In this document: positions 1 through 7,572 of the stretch, one piece after another
How positions within the stretch are numbered: position 1 is the first letter of the stretch
Layout of the letters: each line of letters starts with the position of its first letter
Assembly: GCA_902497035.1 (NCBI GenBank)
Contig: CABVDL010000069.1
Location: 1-14,265 of the forward strand
Length of the DNA: 14,265 nt
Source of the DNA: an uncultured Prevotella sp.
Lineage (GTDB): Bacteria > Bacteroidota > Bacteroidia > Bacteroidales > Bacteroidaceae
Direction: 5' to 3'
Translations under genes and position numbers: made by a program
Notes under the pieces: generated by a model
Told to the model about the DNA's origin: nothing
Database searches by the model: none
Seen by the model: only the letters and a program-made list of their open reading frames with translations

Positions 1-49
1 TGGGCGGTTTTGACCGCAATGACCTGAGACTATTAGTAGGGTTGCGGAA

Positions 50-355
50 TTGAGGGTATATCTCAATCCTAAGTTGAACATCATGGAACTGGCGATGGCC
101 GTGGGAACAAACCGTACCTATATATCCAACTATATCAATCAGCAGCTCCACACTACTTTCTATGAATATGTGAACAAGTGGAGGGTAGAACACGCCAAGG
201 AGCTGTTAGCCTCTACAGACCAGTCATTGGAAGATATTTCCATCGAGGCTGGTTTCAACTCCCTTAGCAGTTTCCGACGCTATTTCACCCGATCAGCAGG
301 GATGACACCAATGGCTTTCAGACACGCAGCTGAGAGAGTCGGAGCAGGGCTATAG
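50..355 (+). CDS. AraC-family transcriptional regulator, C-terminal DNA-binding domain (N-terminal part missing or frameshifted)
   Basis: The 101 residues are almost entirely an AraC/XylS DNA-binding domain. The first helix-turn-helix is around residues 12-31 (ELAMAVGTNRTYISNYIN) and the second around 60-82 (DISIEAGFNSLSSFRRYF), followed by the usual GMTP-F-R end. The NRTYISNYIN and FYEYVNKWRVEHA segments are the form seen in Bacteroidota AraC regulators. Such domains normally follow a sensor or ligand-binding region, which is not in this frame: a stop lies at 20-22 and the only start is a TTG at 50. Another frame is open from base 3 to a stop at 51-53, so stop and start overlap as TTGA. Either a frameshift breaks a longer regulator, or this is a short stand-alone domain coupled to an upstream gene. 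It converges with the transporter gene, 20 bp away. Family assignment is sure; intactness is not. Confidence 0.65.
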   Translation: MRVYLNPKLNIMELAMAVGTNRTYISNYINQQLHTTFYEYVNKWRVEHAKELLASTDQSLEDISIEAGFNSLSSFRRYFTRSAGMTPMAFRHAAERVGAGL

Positions 356-375
356 CCGGGACAATATCCCCAACG

Positions 376-1299
376 TCAGGGTCTCTGCTCTTTCCTCATG
401 TCTCTCTTCGATTTCGACTTGATGACGAGCCATACACCGGAAAAGACAAGTATGACGGCTATGCCCTGGGGCAAGGTGAACACGCTCAGGCCTACCGCCA
501 CGCTGACTATCACCGACACTATGGGCTGCACATAGTTATATACGCTTACCACGGTGGGGCGCAGCACGCCTTGCGCCACCACGCTGAGCAGATAGCTCAC
601 AAACGTGCCAAACACCACGACGTAGGCCACCTCCAGCCACGTGGCCGCGGTGAGCGACGCCCACGGCAACTCACTGACGTGCCAGCCCGTGAATGGAATG
701 ACAAACAATGAGGCCCACGTGAACATCCACTTATTTACCGTGAACACGTTGTATTTCCTGATGAGCGGATTGAACAAGGCCAAATACAATGCGAAAGAGA
801 ACTGCGCCGCCAGGCACATGAGGTCGCCACGTATGTCCCCCACTTTGGCGTTGCCCGCGCTGGCGCTGCTCAGAATGAGGATGAGCGCCCCGATGCAGCC
901 AATGGCCACGCCGAAGCCTTTCTTCCACGTGATGGGCTCCTTGAGAATGAAGAACGAAAGCACCATGGCAAAGATAGGCATCGAGGTGGTGACGATGCTC
1001 GCATTGACTGGCGAGGTGATGCTCAGTCCGATATTGAACAGGCACTGGTTGAACACGATACCCAACAAGGCCGCACCCGCCAGCTTTATAATATCACGCA
1101 TGGGAATATGCTCACGAGGCCCGGCAAGAGAGGCCAGCCAAAACAACAACGCGGCGCCCACCACACGGAACGACACCACCGAAACACCATCAAAACCATT
1201 GTTCATCGCCGACTTGGCAACGGGCGACATAAGTCCCCAGATGACCTCGGCCGCGAACATGCTAAGGTGAGCCTGCAAGGGCACCTTGTTATTCTTCAT
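376..1299 (-). CDS. EamA-family (drug/metabolite transporter superfamily) inner-membrane permease
   Basis: The protein has 307 residues, the usual length for a two-repeat EamA permease of the DMT superfamily with ten membrane helices. It is strongly hydrophobic apart from short charged loops. The first repeat (about residues 10-145) ends with the typical pattern NASIVTTSMPIFAMVLSFF then LKEPITWKKGFGVAIG. The second repeat (about 155-297) ends with SVYNYVQPIVSVIVS and lacks the Glu usually found after the eighth helix. A basic tail, KSKSKRDMRKEQR, is expected in the cytoplasm. The family exports or imports amino acids, metabolites or drugs, and the substrate cannot be read from sequence. A -7 element lies 34 bp upstream. 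It is divergent from the ATPase gene and convergent with the AraC-type regulator, which could be its regulator, but nothing shows that directly. Confidence 0.88.
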   Translation of the reverse strand: MKNNKVPLQAHLSMFAAEVIWGLMSPVAKSAMNNGFDGVSVVSFRVVGAALLFWLASLAGPREHIPMRDIIKLAGAALLGIVFNQCLFNIGLSITSPVNASIVTTSMPIFAMVLSFFILKEPITWKKGFGVAIGCIGALILILSSASAGNAKVGDIRGDLMCLAAQFSFALYLALFNPLIRKYNVFTVNKWMFTWASLFVIPFTGWHVSELPWASLTAATWLEVAYVVVFGTFVSYLLSVVAQGVLRPTVVSVYNYVQPIVSVIVSVAVGLSVFTLPQGIAVILVFSGVWLVIKSKSKRDMRKEQRP

Positions 1300-1333
1300 A
1301 TTTTTCTCTTGCTATTGTTTGCTAAATCATCCA

Positions 1334-1341
1334 CAAAATTA
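1334..1341 (-). promoter_or_regulatory. Bacteroidota -7 promoter element for the EamA transporter gene
   Basis: Read on the minus strand this is TAATTTTG, matching the Bacteroidota consensus TAnnTTTG. It lies 34 bp before the ATG of the transporter gene, which gives a short leader. No clear TTTG is found about 20 bp further upstream, so only the -7 element is supported. It lies in a 112-bp AT-rich gap shared with a divergent promoter. Confidence 0.5.
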
Positions 1342-1384
1342 CTAATAATTGCAACGGCGCAGCACAACCTATTGATATTTTTCT

Positions 1385-1392
1385 TATATTTG
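1385..1392 (+). promoter_or_regulatory. Bacteroidota -7 promoter element for the ATPase/DUF4435 operon
   Basis: TATATTTG matches TAnnTTTG and ends 19 bp before the ATG of the ATPase gene, implying a very short 5' leader. A TTG at 1372-1374 is too close (10-bp gap) to be the usual -33 box. It is back to back with the transporter promoter. Confidence 0.55.
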
Positions 1393-1411
1393 CGTCAAAA
1401 CTAAGAGAACT

Positions 1412-2272
1412 ATGCAGAAATACGCTGACTATATTACGCAAATAGAGATTGACGCCCTTTGGAGTGGCCACAAGCATATCCTTTGGAACCTCGACCGCAA
1501 GGTGAACATCCTGAGCGGGGTCAACGGCGTGGGCAAAAGCACTATATTAAATAAGGTGGTGAAAGGTCTGGCACAGGGAGGCGAGTTTCCCTCCCACATG
1601 CTTAAAGGCGTGAGACTGAAGGTTAGTCCGGAGGATGCCAAGTGGATACGCTTCGACCTCATCCGCTCCTTCGACCGCCCACTACTCAATGCCGACGTCG
1701 TGGCCGAGATGAACAGTTCGCTTGCCACCGAGCTCGACTGGCAACTGTACAAGCTACAGCGCAAATACCTCGACTATCAGGTCAACATCGGCAACCGCAT
1801 CATCGCCGTCCTGCAGGAGGGCGGACCCGATGCCGCCGCAAAAGCCCAGCAGCTGTCCGAGCCCAAGCGTAAGTTCCAGGACATCATGGACAGCCTCTTT
1901 GCCGACACCGGCAAGAAGATTGTCCGCTCGGAAAACGAGATACGATTCTCGCAGATTGGAGAGACGCTGGTGCCCTACCAGCTGTCAAGCGGCGAGAAAC
2001 AAATTCTGGCCATCCTGCTCACGGTCCTCGTGGAGGACAACAAGCCTTACGTCATTTTCATGGATGAGCCTGAGGTGAGCCTGCACGTGGAATGGCAGAA
2101 ACAGCTCATCGACCTCATTTTGCAGCTCAATCCCAACATTCAGATTATCCTCACCACCCACTCGCCCGCCGTCATCATGAACGGCTGGATGGACAAGGTG
2201 ACTGAGGTGAGCGACATCACCGTCAACAAGACCCAAGGCTCACAATCCGACCGACTATGTCAAAACGATTAG
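1412..2272 (+). CDS. ABC-like AAA ATPase (AAA_15/AAA_21 type), partner of a DUF4435 protein; PARIS AriA-like
   Basis: This is a compact 286-residue ATPase with every motif of an ABC/SMC-like head. The Walker A is GVNGVGKST (36-44), the signature is LSSGEKQ (191-197), the Walker B is VIFMDEP (214-220) with the following SLH, and the switch histidine is H250 in LTTHSP. No membrane segment or signal peptide is seen. Residues about 100-175 form a helical insertion between the two halves of the nucleotide fold. There is no C-terminal TOPRIM domain as in OLD nucleases; instead the next gene, overlapping by 16 bp, supplies a TOPRIM-like DUF4435 protein. This order is that of PARIS, in which the ATPase AriA holds and releases the nuclease AriB upon phage attack. 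It is shorter than I would expect for AriA, so a related but distinct two-gene system, or a housekeeping role, is possible. The ATPase call is secure; the defence role is inference. Confidence 0.88.
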   Translation: MQKYADYITQIEIDALWSGHKHILWNLDRKVNILSGVNGVGKSTILNKVVKGLAQGGEFPSHMLKGVRLKVSPEDAKWIRFDLIRSFDRPLLNADVVAEMNSSLATELDWQLYKLQRKYLDYQVNIGNRIIAVLQEGGPDAAAKAQQLSEPKRKFQDIMDSLFADTGKKIVRSENEIRFSQIGETLVPYQLSSGEKQILAILLTVLVEDNKPYVIFMDEPEVSLHVEWQKQLIDLILQLNPNIQIILTTHSPAVIMNGWMDKVTEVSDITVNKTQGSQSDRLCQND

Positions 2273-3312
2273 GAGACAATCTGACATCGGCATATTTGGA
2301 TGCCGCCAACCGCCTCAACTCCAAGCAGCAGCGCAAGAAAATCATCGCCTACGTGGAGAGCTACGACGACGTGTTCTTCTGGCGCACCATCCTCAGCCAG
2401 TTTGAGACGTCCGACTACTACTTCGAGGTGATGCTGCCCACACGGCAGAATGTATTGGAGCGGGGAAAGAAGGCCGCCCTCATGAGCGCGCTGCATGGAA
2501 AGACCGGGAAATGGCTCATTGCCTGCGTTGACGCCGACTACGACTATCTCATCCAGGGCGCCACCTTCACCTCACGCACCATCCTCGAGAGTCCCTTCAT
2601 CTTCCATACCTACGCCTACGCCATTGAAAACATGCAGTGCTATGCTCCATCGCTCCACGAGGTGTGCGTGGCCGTCACGCTCAACGACCACGTCATCTTC
2701 GACATGCAGCAATACCTCGGGCAACTGTCAGAGGTCATCTATCCGCTCTTTGTCTGGAACATCTGGTACTATCGCACCGAGCATTACAATCAGTTCACGA
2801 TGACCGACTTCCTACGCATCATCGAGACCGGTTCCTTCTCCCTCAGCGACCCCTACCGCAGCATTGAGGCCGTACGTCACAAAGTGAGCAAGAAATGCGC
2901 GCAGCTTCAGCGTCTCAACCCCGGCGCGGCCCAGAGTTATGAGCGGCTCAAGGCCGACCTGGCGCGGCTTGGCGTTACCCCCTCCACCACCTACCTTTAC
3001 ATCCAAGGCCATCACCTCTTCGACAAGGTGGTGCTGCCGATGGTCAGCAAGGTCTGCGAGAAGCTCATCCGCCAGCGGCAGGCTGAGATTGAGCGGCAGA
3101 GCCAGCACGGCACCCAACGCCGCAATGAGCTGTCGTGCTACACCAATTCGGTGGGCGACCCCACAGCCATGCTCAAAAAAAATATCGGCTTCATGCTCAG
3201 CGAGCCGTTCCAACGCATCAGAAACGACCTTTCACGCTTTATGCAAGGCCTCAACACCGAAAATCAGTCCACGGCAACTGGTGGATCGTGTCAAAATGAC
3301 ACGAAACAATAA
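2257..3312 (+). CDS. DUF4435 (TOPRIM-like) protein; putative AriB-type nuclease or effector of an ATPase-coupled defence pair
   Basis: The 351-residue protein carries the hallmarks of DUF4435. The opening strand IIAYVESYDDVFFW (29-42) has E34 and D37/D38, and a second acidic strand, IACVDADYDYL, has D92, D94 and D96. YAIENM (E124/N125) follows, and a later YIQGHHLFDKVV (248-259) carries the conserved Gly-His pair. E34 with the DxD is the layout of the TOPRIM metal site shared by OLD nucleases, topoisomerases and PARIS AriB, which cleaves tRNA after release from its ATPase. No signal peptide is seen. The ATG lies inside the end of the ATPase gene, a 16-bp overlap pointing to coupled translation and a physical complex. 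The coding end runs through a perfect inverted repeat. Domain family is confident; nuclease activity and target (tRNA or DNA) are not shown by sequence. Confidence 0.85.
   Translation: MSKRLGDNLTSAYLDAANRLNSKQQRKKIIAYVESYDDVFFWRTILSQFETSDYYFEVMLPTRQNVLERGKKAALMSALHGKTGKWLIACVDADYDYLIQGATFTSRTILESPFIFHTYAYAIENMQCYAPSLHEVCVAVTLNDHVIFDMQQYLGQLSEVIYPLFVWNIWYYRTEHYNQFTMTDFLRIIETGSFSLSDPYRSIEAVRHKVSKKCAQLQRLNPGAAQSYERLKADLARLGVTPSTTYLYIQGHHLFDKVVLPMVSKVCEKLIRQRQAEIERQSQHGTQRRNELSCYTNSVGDPTAMLKKNIGFMLSEPFQRIRNDLSRFMQGLNTENQSTATGGSCQNDTKQ
3286..3304 (+). promoter_or_regulatory. Perfect 8-bp inverted repeat with 3-bp spacer at the end of the DUF4435 gene
   Basis: TCGTGTCA (3286-3293), AAA, then TGACACGA (3297-3304) forms a perfect palindrome or hairpin just before the TAA at 3310-3312. 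It is followed by A residues rather than T residues, so it is not a standard terminator for this strand. AAATGACACG (3294-3303) can also pair, with one mismatch, with CGCGTCATTT (3319-3328), so the two RNA hairpins would exclude each other. As DNA it could be an operator about 50 bp upstream of the next promoter. Confidence 0.5.
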
Positions 3313-3351
3313 AAAATGCGCGTCATTTCATGCCAATTGGATTATTTTAGC

Positions 3352-3359
3352 TAACTTTG
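3352..3359 (+). promoter_or_regulatory. Bacteroidota -7 promoter element for the Tricorn-like protease gene
   Basis: TAACTTTG fits TAnnTTTG and ends 26 bp before the ATG of the protease gene, in an AT-rich 73-bp gap. The protease gene therefore probably has its own promoter and is not simply read through from the defence-like operon. No clear -33 box is seen at the normal distance. Confidence 0.55.
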
Positions 3360-3385
3360 TGCAATAAACTAAAGCTTCTATCGGC

Positions 3386-6300
3386 ATGAAACACTTTCTT
3401 TTGGGTCTCGCAGCCACACTGTTATCGACTGCTGCCGACGCCCAGACCTCACCGTTATGGATGCGCTTCCCCGCCATCTCACCCGACGGACAGACCGTAG
3501 CCTTCTCTTATAAAGGCGACTTGTGGACGGTAAGCGTCAATGGCGGGCAGGCCCGCCAGCTCACCACCAATCCAGCCTACGACGCCTATCCCGTATGGAG
3601 TCCCGACGGCCAGCGCATCGCCTTCGCCTCAAGCCGCGAGGGCAGCATGGACATTTACGTCATCCCGAAAGACGGCGGCACACCCCGGCGACTGACCACC
3701 GACAGCGGTGACGAATATCCAATGACGTGGCGCGACAACAGCCACGTCCTCTTACGGGCCAGCATCATGCCCACGGCAAAGAGCATTATCTTTGACGGGG
3801 CTACCTTTCCACAGGTTTACGAGGTAAGCGCCACAGGCGGCCGCATGAGGCTTTTCTCCACCATCTCCATGTGCGATGCCAACGCACGGCGCGACGGCAG
3901 CCTGCTCTATCACGATGTAAAGGGCTATGAGGACAATTTCCGCAAGCACCATCAGTCGCCCGTCTGCCGTGACATCTGGCTGTATAAGGACAAGCAGTTC
4001 ACCAAGCTCACCACCTTCAAGGGCGAGGACCGCAACCCCGTGTGGGGCGAGGGAGACACCTATTATTATCTAAGCGAGGAAGACGGCACGTTCAACGTCT
4101 ATCGCCGCCGGCTCGACGGCAGCGGCAAGCAGCAGCTCACCCACTTCAGCGGCAACCCCGTCCGCTACTTGTCGCGCGCCTCCGACGGCACGCTCAGCTT
4201 TGCCTACGACGGCAGCCTCTACACCCTGCGCGACGGCAGCGAGCCAAAGAAACTGGACGTCACCGTCACGGCCGACGAAACAGCCGACAGCCTCTACCGG
4301 CAGATACGCACCTCGGGGGCCTCCGAAATCGCACTCTCGCCAAAGAACAAGGAAATCGCCTTCGTTCTGCACGGCGACGTCTATGTTACCTCCATTGACT
4401 ACAAGACGACAAAGCAAATTACCGACACGCCTGAGCAGGAACGCAACGTCAACTTCTCGCCCGACGGGCGCAGTCTGGTGTATGCCTCTGAGCGTGGAGG
4501 CCTCTGGCAGATTTACCAGACTTCAATAGTCAAGAAAGAAGAGAAGCAGTTCACCTATGCCACCGACCTGAAGGAGGAGCGGCTCGTGAAGTCCGACTCC
4601 GTATGCCTGCAGCCTGCCTACAGTCCCGACGGCAAGAGCGTGGCCTATATTGAGAGCCGCGGCACGCTGAAGGCCGTCGATGTGAAGTCCAGGGCCGTGC
4701 GCAAGCTCATGGACGGCAGGTTCCAATACAGCTACTCCGACGGCGACCTTTGGTTCCGGTGGAGTCCCGACAGCCGCTGGCTGCTGTCCAACTACATCGG
4801 CAACGGCGGATGGAACAACAGCGACATTGCCTTGGTGCCGGCCGACGGCAGCCAGAAAATCACCAACCTCACCAACAGCGGCTACAACGACGGCAACGCG
4901 CGTTGGGTACTTGGCGGAAAAGCCATGATTTTCCAGAGCGACCGCGCCGGATACCGCAGCCACGGCAGCTGGGGAGCCGAATACGATGCCTACATCATGT
5001 TCTTCGACCTCGACGCCTACGAGCGCTTCCGCATGAGCAAGGAGGAGCGCGCGCTCTACGACGAGGCCAAGAAAGAGGAAAAGAAAACCGATGACGATAA
5101 GGCCGACAAGAAAGTCAAGGTGAAGTTCGACCTCATCAAGTCGAAGAAATCCAAGGGAAAAGATGATGGTAAAGGCGCCGACGGCTCTGCCATTAAGCCC
5201 CTGCAGCTTGACCTTGCCCACTGCCGCGACCGCGTGCTGCGGCTCACCGTCAACTCCTCCAACATGGGCGACGCCATTCTGAGCAACGGAGGCGACACGC
5301 TCTACTATCAGGCAAGCTTCGAGGGCGACTACGACCTCTGGCGGCACACGATGACCGACAATAAGACCGAGCTGGTGATAAAAAATGTAGGACGTGGCGG
5401 CATGGAGGCAGACAAAGACTTCAAAAACCTCTACCTATGCAACGGGTACAGCATCAAGCAGGTTGATTTGGGACGGAACACTACCAAGAACATCGCCTTT
5501 GAGGCCCGCTTCAACTACCGTCCCTATGCGGAGCGCGCCTATCTCTTCGACCACATCTGGCGGCAGGTGAAAGACAAGTTCTACGACCCGTCGCTGCACG
5601 GCGTCAACTGGGAGGGCTACCGCAAGACCTACGAGCGCTTCCTGCCCTATATCAACAACAACTACGATTTCCGCGACATGCTCTCTGAGATGCTCGGCGA
5701 GCTCAATGCCTCCCACACCGGTGCGCGCTACTATGCCGCCGGCGCCTCACTCAGCACTGCCGCCCTTGGCCTGTTTTTCGACAACAATTACCAGGGCGAC
5801 GGTCTGAGGGTTGAGGAAGTCATCAGGCGCGGTCCGTTCGACGTACGCAACACTGGTGTAAAGGCCGGCGACATTATTGAGAAGATTGACGGGCAGGCTA
5901 TCCTGAAAGATGCCGACTACACCGCCCTGCTCGACGGCAAGGCCGGTCAGCGCGTGCGTGTCTCCGTATATAGCCCGGCAAGCAAGAAACGCTTCGACGT
6001 AACCATCAAGGCCATCAGCCGCGGCAGTCAGTCTGAGCTGCTCTACCAGCGTTGGGTTGACCGCAACCGCGCCACAGTCGACTCCCTGTCTCACGGCACC
6101 ATCGGCTACGTACACGTGGAGGCCATGGACAGCCGCAGCTTCCGCACCGTGTTCAGCCAGTTGCTTAGCGACTCCATGCGACAGAAGAAAGCCGTCATCG
6201 TGGATGAGCGCAACAATGGCGGAGGCTGGCTCCACGACGACCTCTGCACCCTGCTCTCGGGCAGGCAATACGCCAAGTTCATTGCCCACGGCAAATACAT

Positions 6301-6646
6301 CGGCTACGACCCATGGAACAAATGGGTGAAGCCCTCATGCGTGATGATTAATGAGAACGACTACAGCAACGGCCATGGCTTCCCTGCCATCTACAAGACG
6401 TTGGGCATCGGCAAGCTCATCGGCGCGCCCGTTGCCGGAACCATGACGGCTGTCTGGTGGGAACGGCTGATGGACAGCTCGCTCATCTTCGGCATCCCGC
6501 AGGTGGGCAACATGGATATGAATGGCAAATACATGGAGAACCAGGAGCTCAAGCCCGACGTTGAGGTGTATAACTCTCCCCAAGACTGCATCAACGGCAA
6601 CGACGAGCAGCTCAAGCGCGCCGTCGAGGTGATGATGCAGAAGTAG
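3386..6646 (+). CDS. Exported Tricorn-type S41 family protease (beta-propeller, PDZ, catalytic domain)
   Basis: At 1086 residues this is close to the archaeal Tricorn protease (about 1070). Residues 1-20 are a signal peptide ending ADA before QTS, so it is probably periplasmic. PD40/WD-like propeller repeats follow, with SPDG motifs near residues 31, 73, 357, 412 and 459. A Lys/Asp-rich low-complexity linker runs from about 562 to 605. The catalytic half has the SH pair S776/H777 in LNASHTGA, a PDZ domain (about 792-878), the Gly-rich DERNNGGG, and the probable nucleophile S994 in YSNGHGFP, where Tricorn has SDGDxFP. The charge-relay Glu is probably E1051 in MENQELKPD. The family trims peptides, and the Bacteroidota members are exported. 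It has its own promoter and converges with the radical SAM gene 31 bp away. The His after the nucleophile motif (H997) where Tricorn has Asp is a small deviation. Confidence 0.92.
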   Translation: MKHFLLGLAATLLSTAADAQTSPLWMRFPAISPDGQTVAFSYKGDLWTVSVNGGQARQLTTNPAYDAYPVWSPDGQRIAFASSREGSMDIYVIPKDGGTPRRLTTDSGDEYPMTWRDNSHVLLRASIMPTAKSIIFDGATFPQVYEVSATGGRMRLFSTISMCDANARRDGSLLYHDVKGYEDNFRKHHQSPVCRDIWLYKDKQFTKLTTFKGEDRNPVWGEGDTYYYLSEEDGTFNVYRRRLDGSGKQQLTHFSGNPVRYLSRASDGTLSFAYDGSLYTLRDGSEPKKLDVTVTADETADSLYRQIRTSGASEIALSPKNKEIAFVLHGDVYVTSIDYKTTKQITDTPEQERNVNFSPDGRSLVYASERGGLWQIYQTSIVKKEEKQFTYATDLKEERLVKSDSVCLQPAYSPDGKSVAYIESRGTLKAVDVKSRAVRKLMDGRFQYSYSDGDLWFRWSPDSRWLLSNYIGNGGWNNSDIALVPADGSQKITNLTNSGYNDGNARWVLGGKAMIFQSDRAGYRSHGSWGAEYDAYIMFFDLDAYERFRMSKEERALYDEAKKEEKKTDDDKADKKVKVKFDLIKSKKSKGKDDGKGADGSAIKPLQLDLAHCRDRVLRLTVNSSNMGDAILSNGGDTLYYQASFEGDYDLWRHTMTDNKTELVIKNVGRGGMEADKDFKNLYLCNGYSIKQVDLGRNTTKNIAFEARFNYRPYAERAYLFDHIWRQVKDKFYDPSLHGVNWEGYRKTYERFLPYINNNYDFRDMLSEMLGELNASHTGARYYAAGASLSTAALGLFFDNNYQGDGLRVEEVIRRGPFDVRNTGVKAGDIIEKIDGQAILKDADYTALLDGKAGQRVRVSVYSPASKKRFDVTIKAISRGSQSELLYQRWVDRNRATVDSLSHGTIGYVHVEAMDSRSFRTVFSQLLSDSMRQKKAVIVDERNNGGGWLHDDLCTLLSGRQYAKFIAHGKYIGYDPWNKWVKPSCVMINENDYSNGHGFPAIYKTLGIGKLIGAPVAGTMTAVWWERLMDSSLIFGIPQVGNMDMNGKYMENQELKPDVEVYNSPQDCINGNDEQLKRAVEVMMQK

Positions 6647-6677
6647 ACGCAACGGCGAAGTCTGGATATAGTTGTTT

Positions 6678-7553
6678 TCACACATTCCCCAGAAACACGT
6701 GGGCAATGCCCTCCTGACGAGCGATGGCTTCAGCCCGCCGCATATCGGCAAGTGGCGTGGGCACAGCCGATTGCATCTTGTACATCGGGAAGAAGCGGGA
6801 GACGTGAAGTGCGCAGTCACCCATGCCATGAGCCGTAATCCAGTGGAACATCTGGTGGAGCATGGCCTCGTCGGTGTTGATGCCGGGAATGAGCAGCAGC
6901 GTGATCTCAAGGTGGACGTCAGCCTCACGAAGAACGGTCAGCGTGCGCAGCACAGGACTGAGTGACGCGCCGTTGTATTGCCGGTAGATCTCATCGGAGA
7001 ACGACTTGAGGTCAATATTGGCCGCATCAAGGAGTGGCGCGAGGTCACGCAGCGGCTGCTCATTGACGTAGCCCGCGCTGACCAGCACATTGTAAAGCCC
7101 CGCCTCATGCGCCAGCCGGGCGATGTCGGTCATATACTCTATCCACGTGAGCGGCTCGGTGTAGGTATAGGCTATCGTGGGTAGATAATGACGGCGGGCC
7201 AGCTGCACCATCTCCTCGGGCATGCATTCGTCGAAAGACACGTCGTCGGGAGCAGCCTGCGAGATGGTGTAGTTCTGACAGTTAGGACAGCGCAGGTTGC
7301 ACCCCGTGCATGCCAGCGACAGGCAGCGCGTACCGGGATGCCACATAGCCAGCGGCTTCTTCTCGATTGGGTCGTCGGCAATGGCGCAGGGTCGGCCATA
7401 GGCCAGCGTCACAAGCCGTCCGTCCACATTTTTGCGCGAGCGGCAGCGCCCCGTCCGCCCCTCCCCTATCACACAGTTGTGGGGACAGAGCCGGCACACC
7501 ACCCGTCCTCCGGCCAGCCGGTCATAATATGAACACGCTTTCATGACAGCCAT
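6678..7553 (-). CDS. amrS: AmmeMemoRadiSam system radical SAM enzyme (AmrS-like), short at the C-terminus
   Basis: The 291-residue protein belongs to the PflA-like radical SAM branch found with Memo and AMMECR1. The SAM-binding iron-sulfur motif CxxxCxxC is C85, C89, C92 (CNLRCPNC). An N-terminal Cys set, C20-x2-C23-x3-C27-x9-C37, matches the extra metal site of this family. IAYTYTEPLTW and NVLVSAGYVN are further conserved blocks. The protein stops after HVFLGNV. Family members I know continue with a TxCPxCG zinc-ribbon-like tail and an Arg-rich end, and none of the downstream frames restores it, so it is truncated or a naturally short form. The ATG at 7553 is used; a second ATG sits three codons later. 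It lies 19 bp behind the fused Memo-AMMECR1 gene, so it is co-transcribed. The substrate is unknown; the name follows the system. Confidence 0.87.
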   Translation of the reverse strand: MAVMKACSYYDRLAGGRVVCRLCPHNCVIGEGRTGRCRSRKNVDGRLVTLAYGRPCAIADDPIEKKPLAMWHPGTRCLSLACTGCNLRCPNCQNYTISQAAPDDVSFDECMPEEMVQLARRHYLPTIAYTYTEPLTWIEYMTDIARLAHEAGLYNVLVSAGYVNEQPLRDLAPLLDAANIDLKSFSDEIYRQYNGASLSPVLRTLTVLREADVHLEITLLLIPGINTDEAMLHQMFHWITAHGMGDCALHVSRFFPMYKMQSAVPTPLADMRRAEAIARQEGIAHVFLGNV

Positions 7554-7572
7554 AAGGCAGTATTAAGAATGG

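Noticed and set aside
641..1270. 209-codon plus-strand open frame opposite the EamA transporter
   Set aside because: Antisense of a clear membrane transporter; no domain and no promoter.
2255..3310. Both proteins of the ATPase/DUF4435 pair end with or near Cys-Gln-Asn-Asp
   Set aside because: The first lies in the 16-bp gene overlap and is set by the start of the second gene; a four-residue match is likely chance.
4523..5347. 274-codon minus-strand open frame inside the protease gene
   Set aside because: Antisense shadow of a GC-rich gene with clear family motifs on the plus strand; composition is Val/Ala/Gly-rich with no domain.
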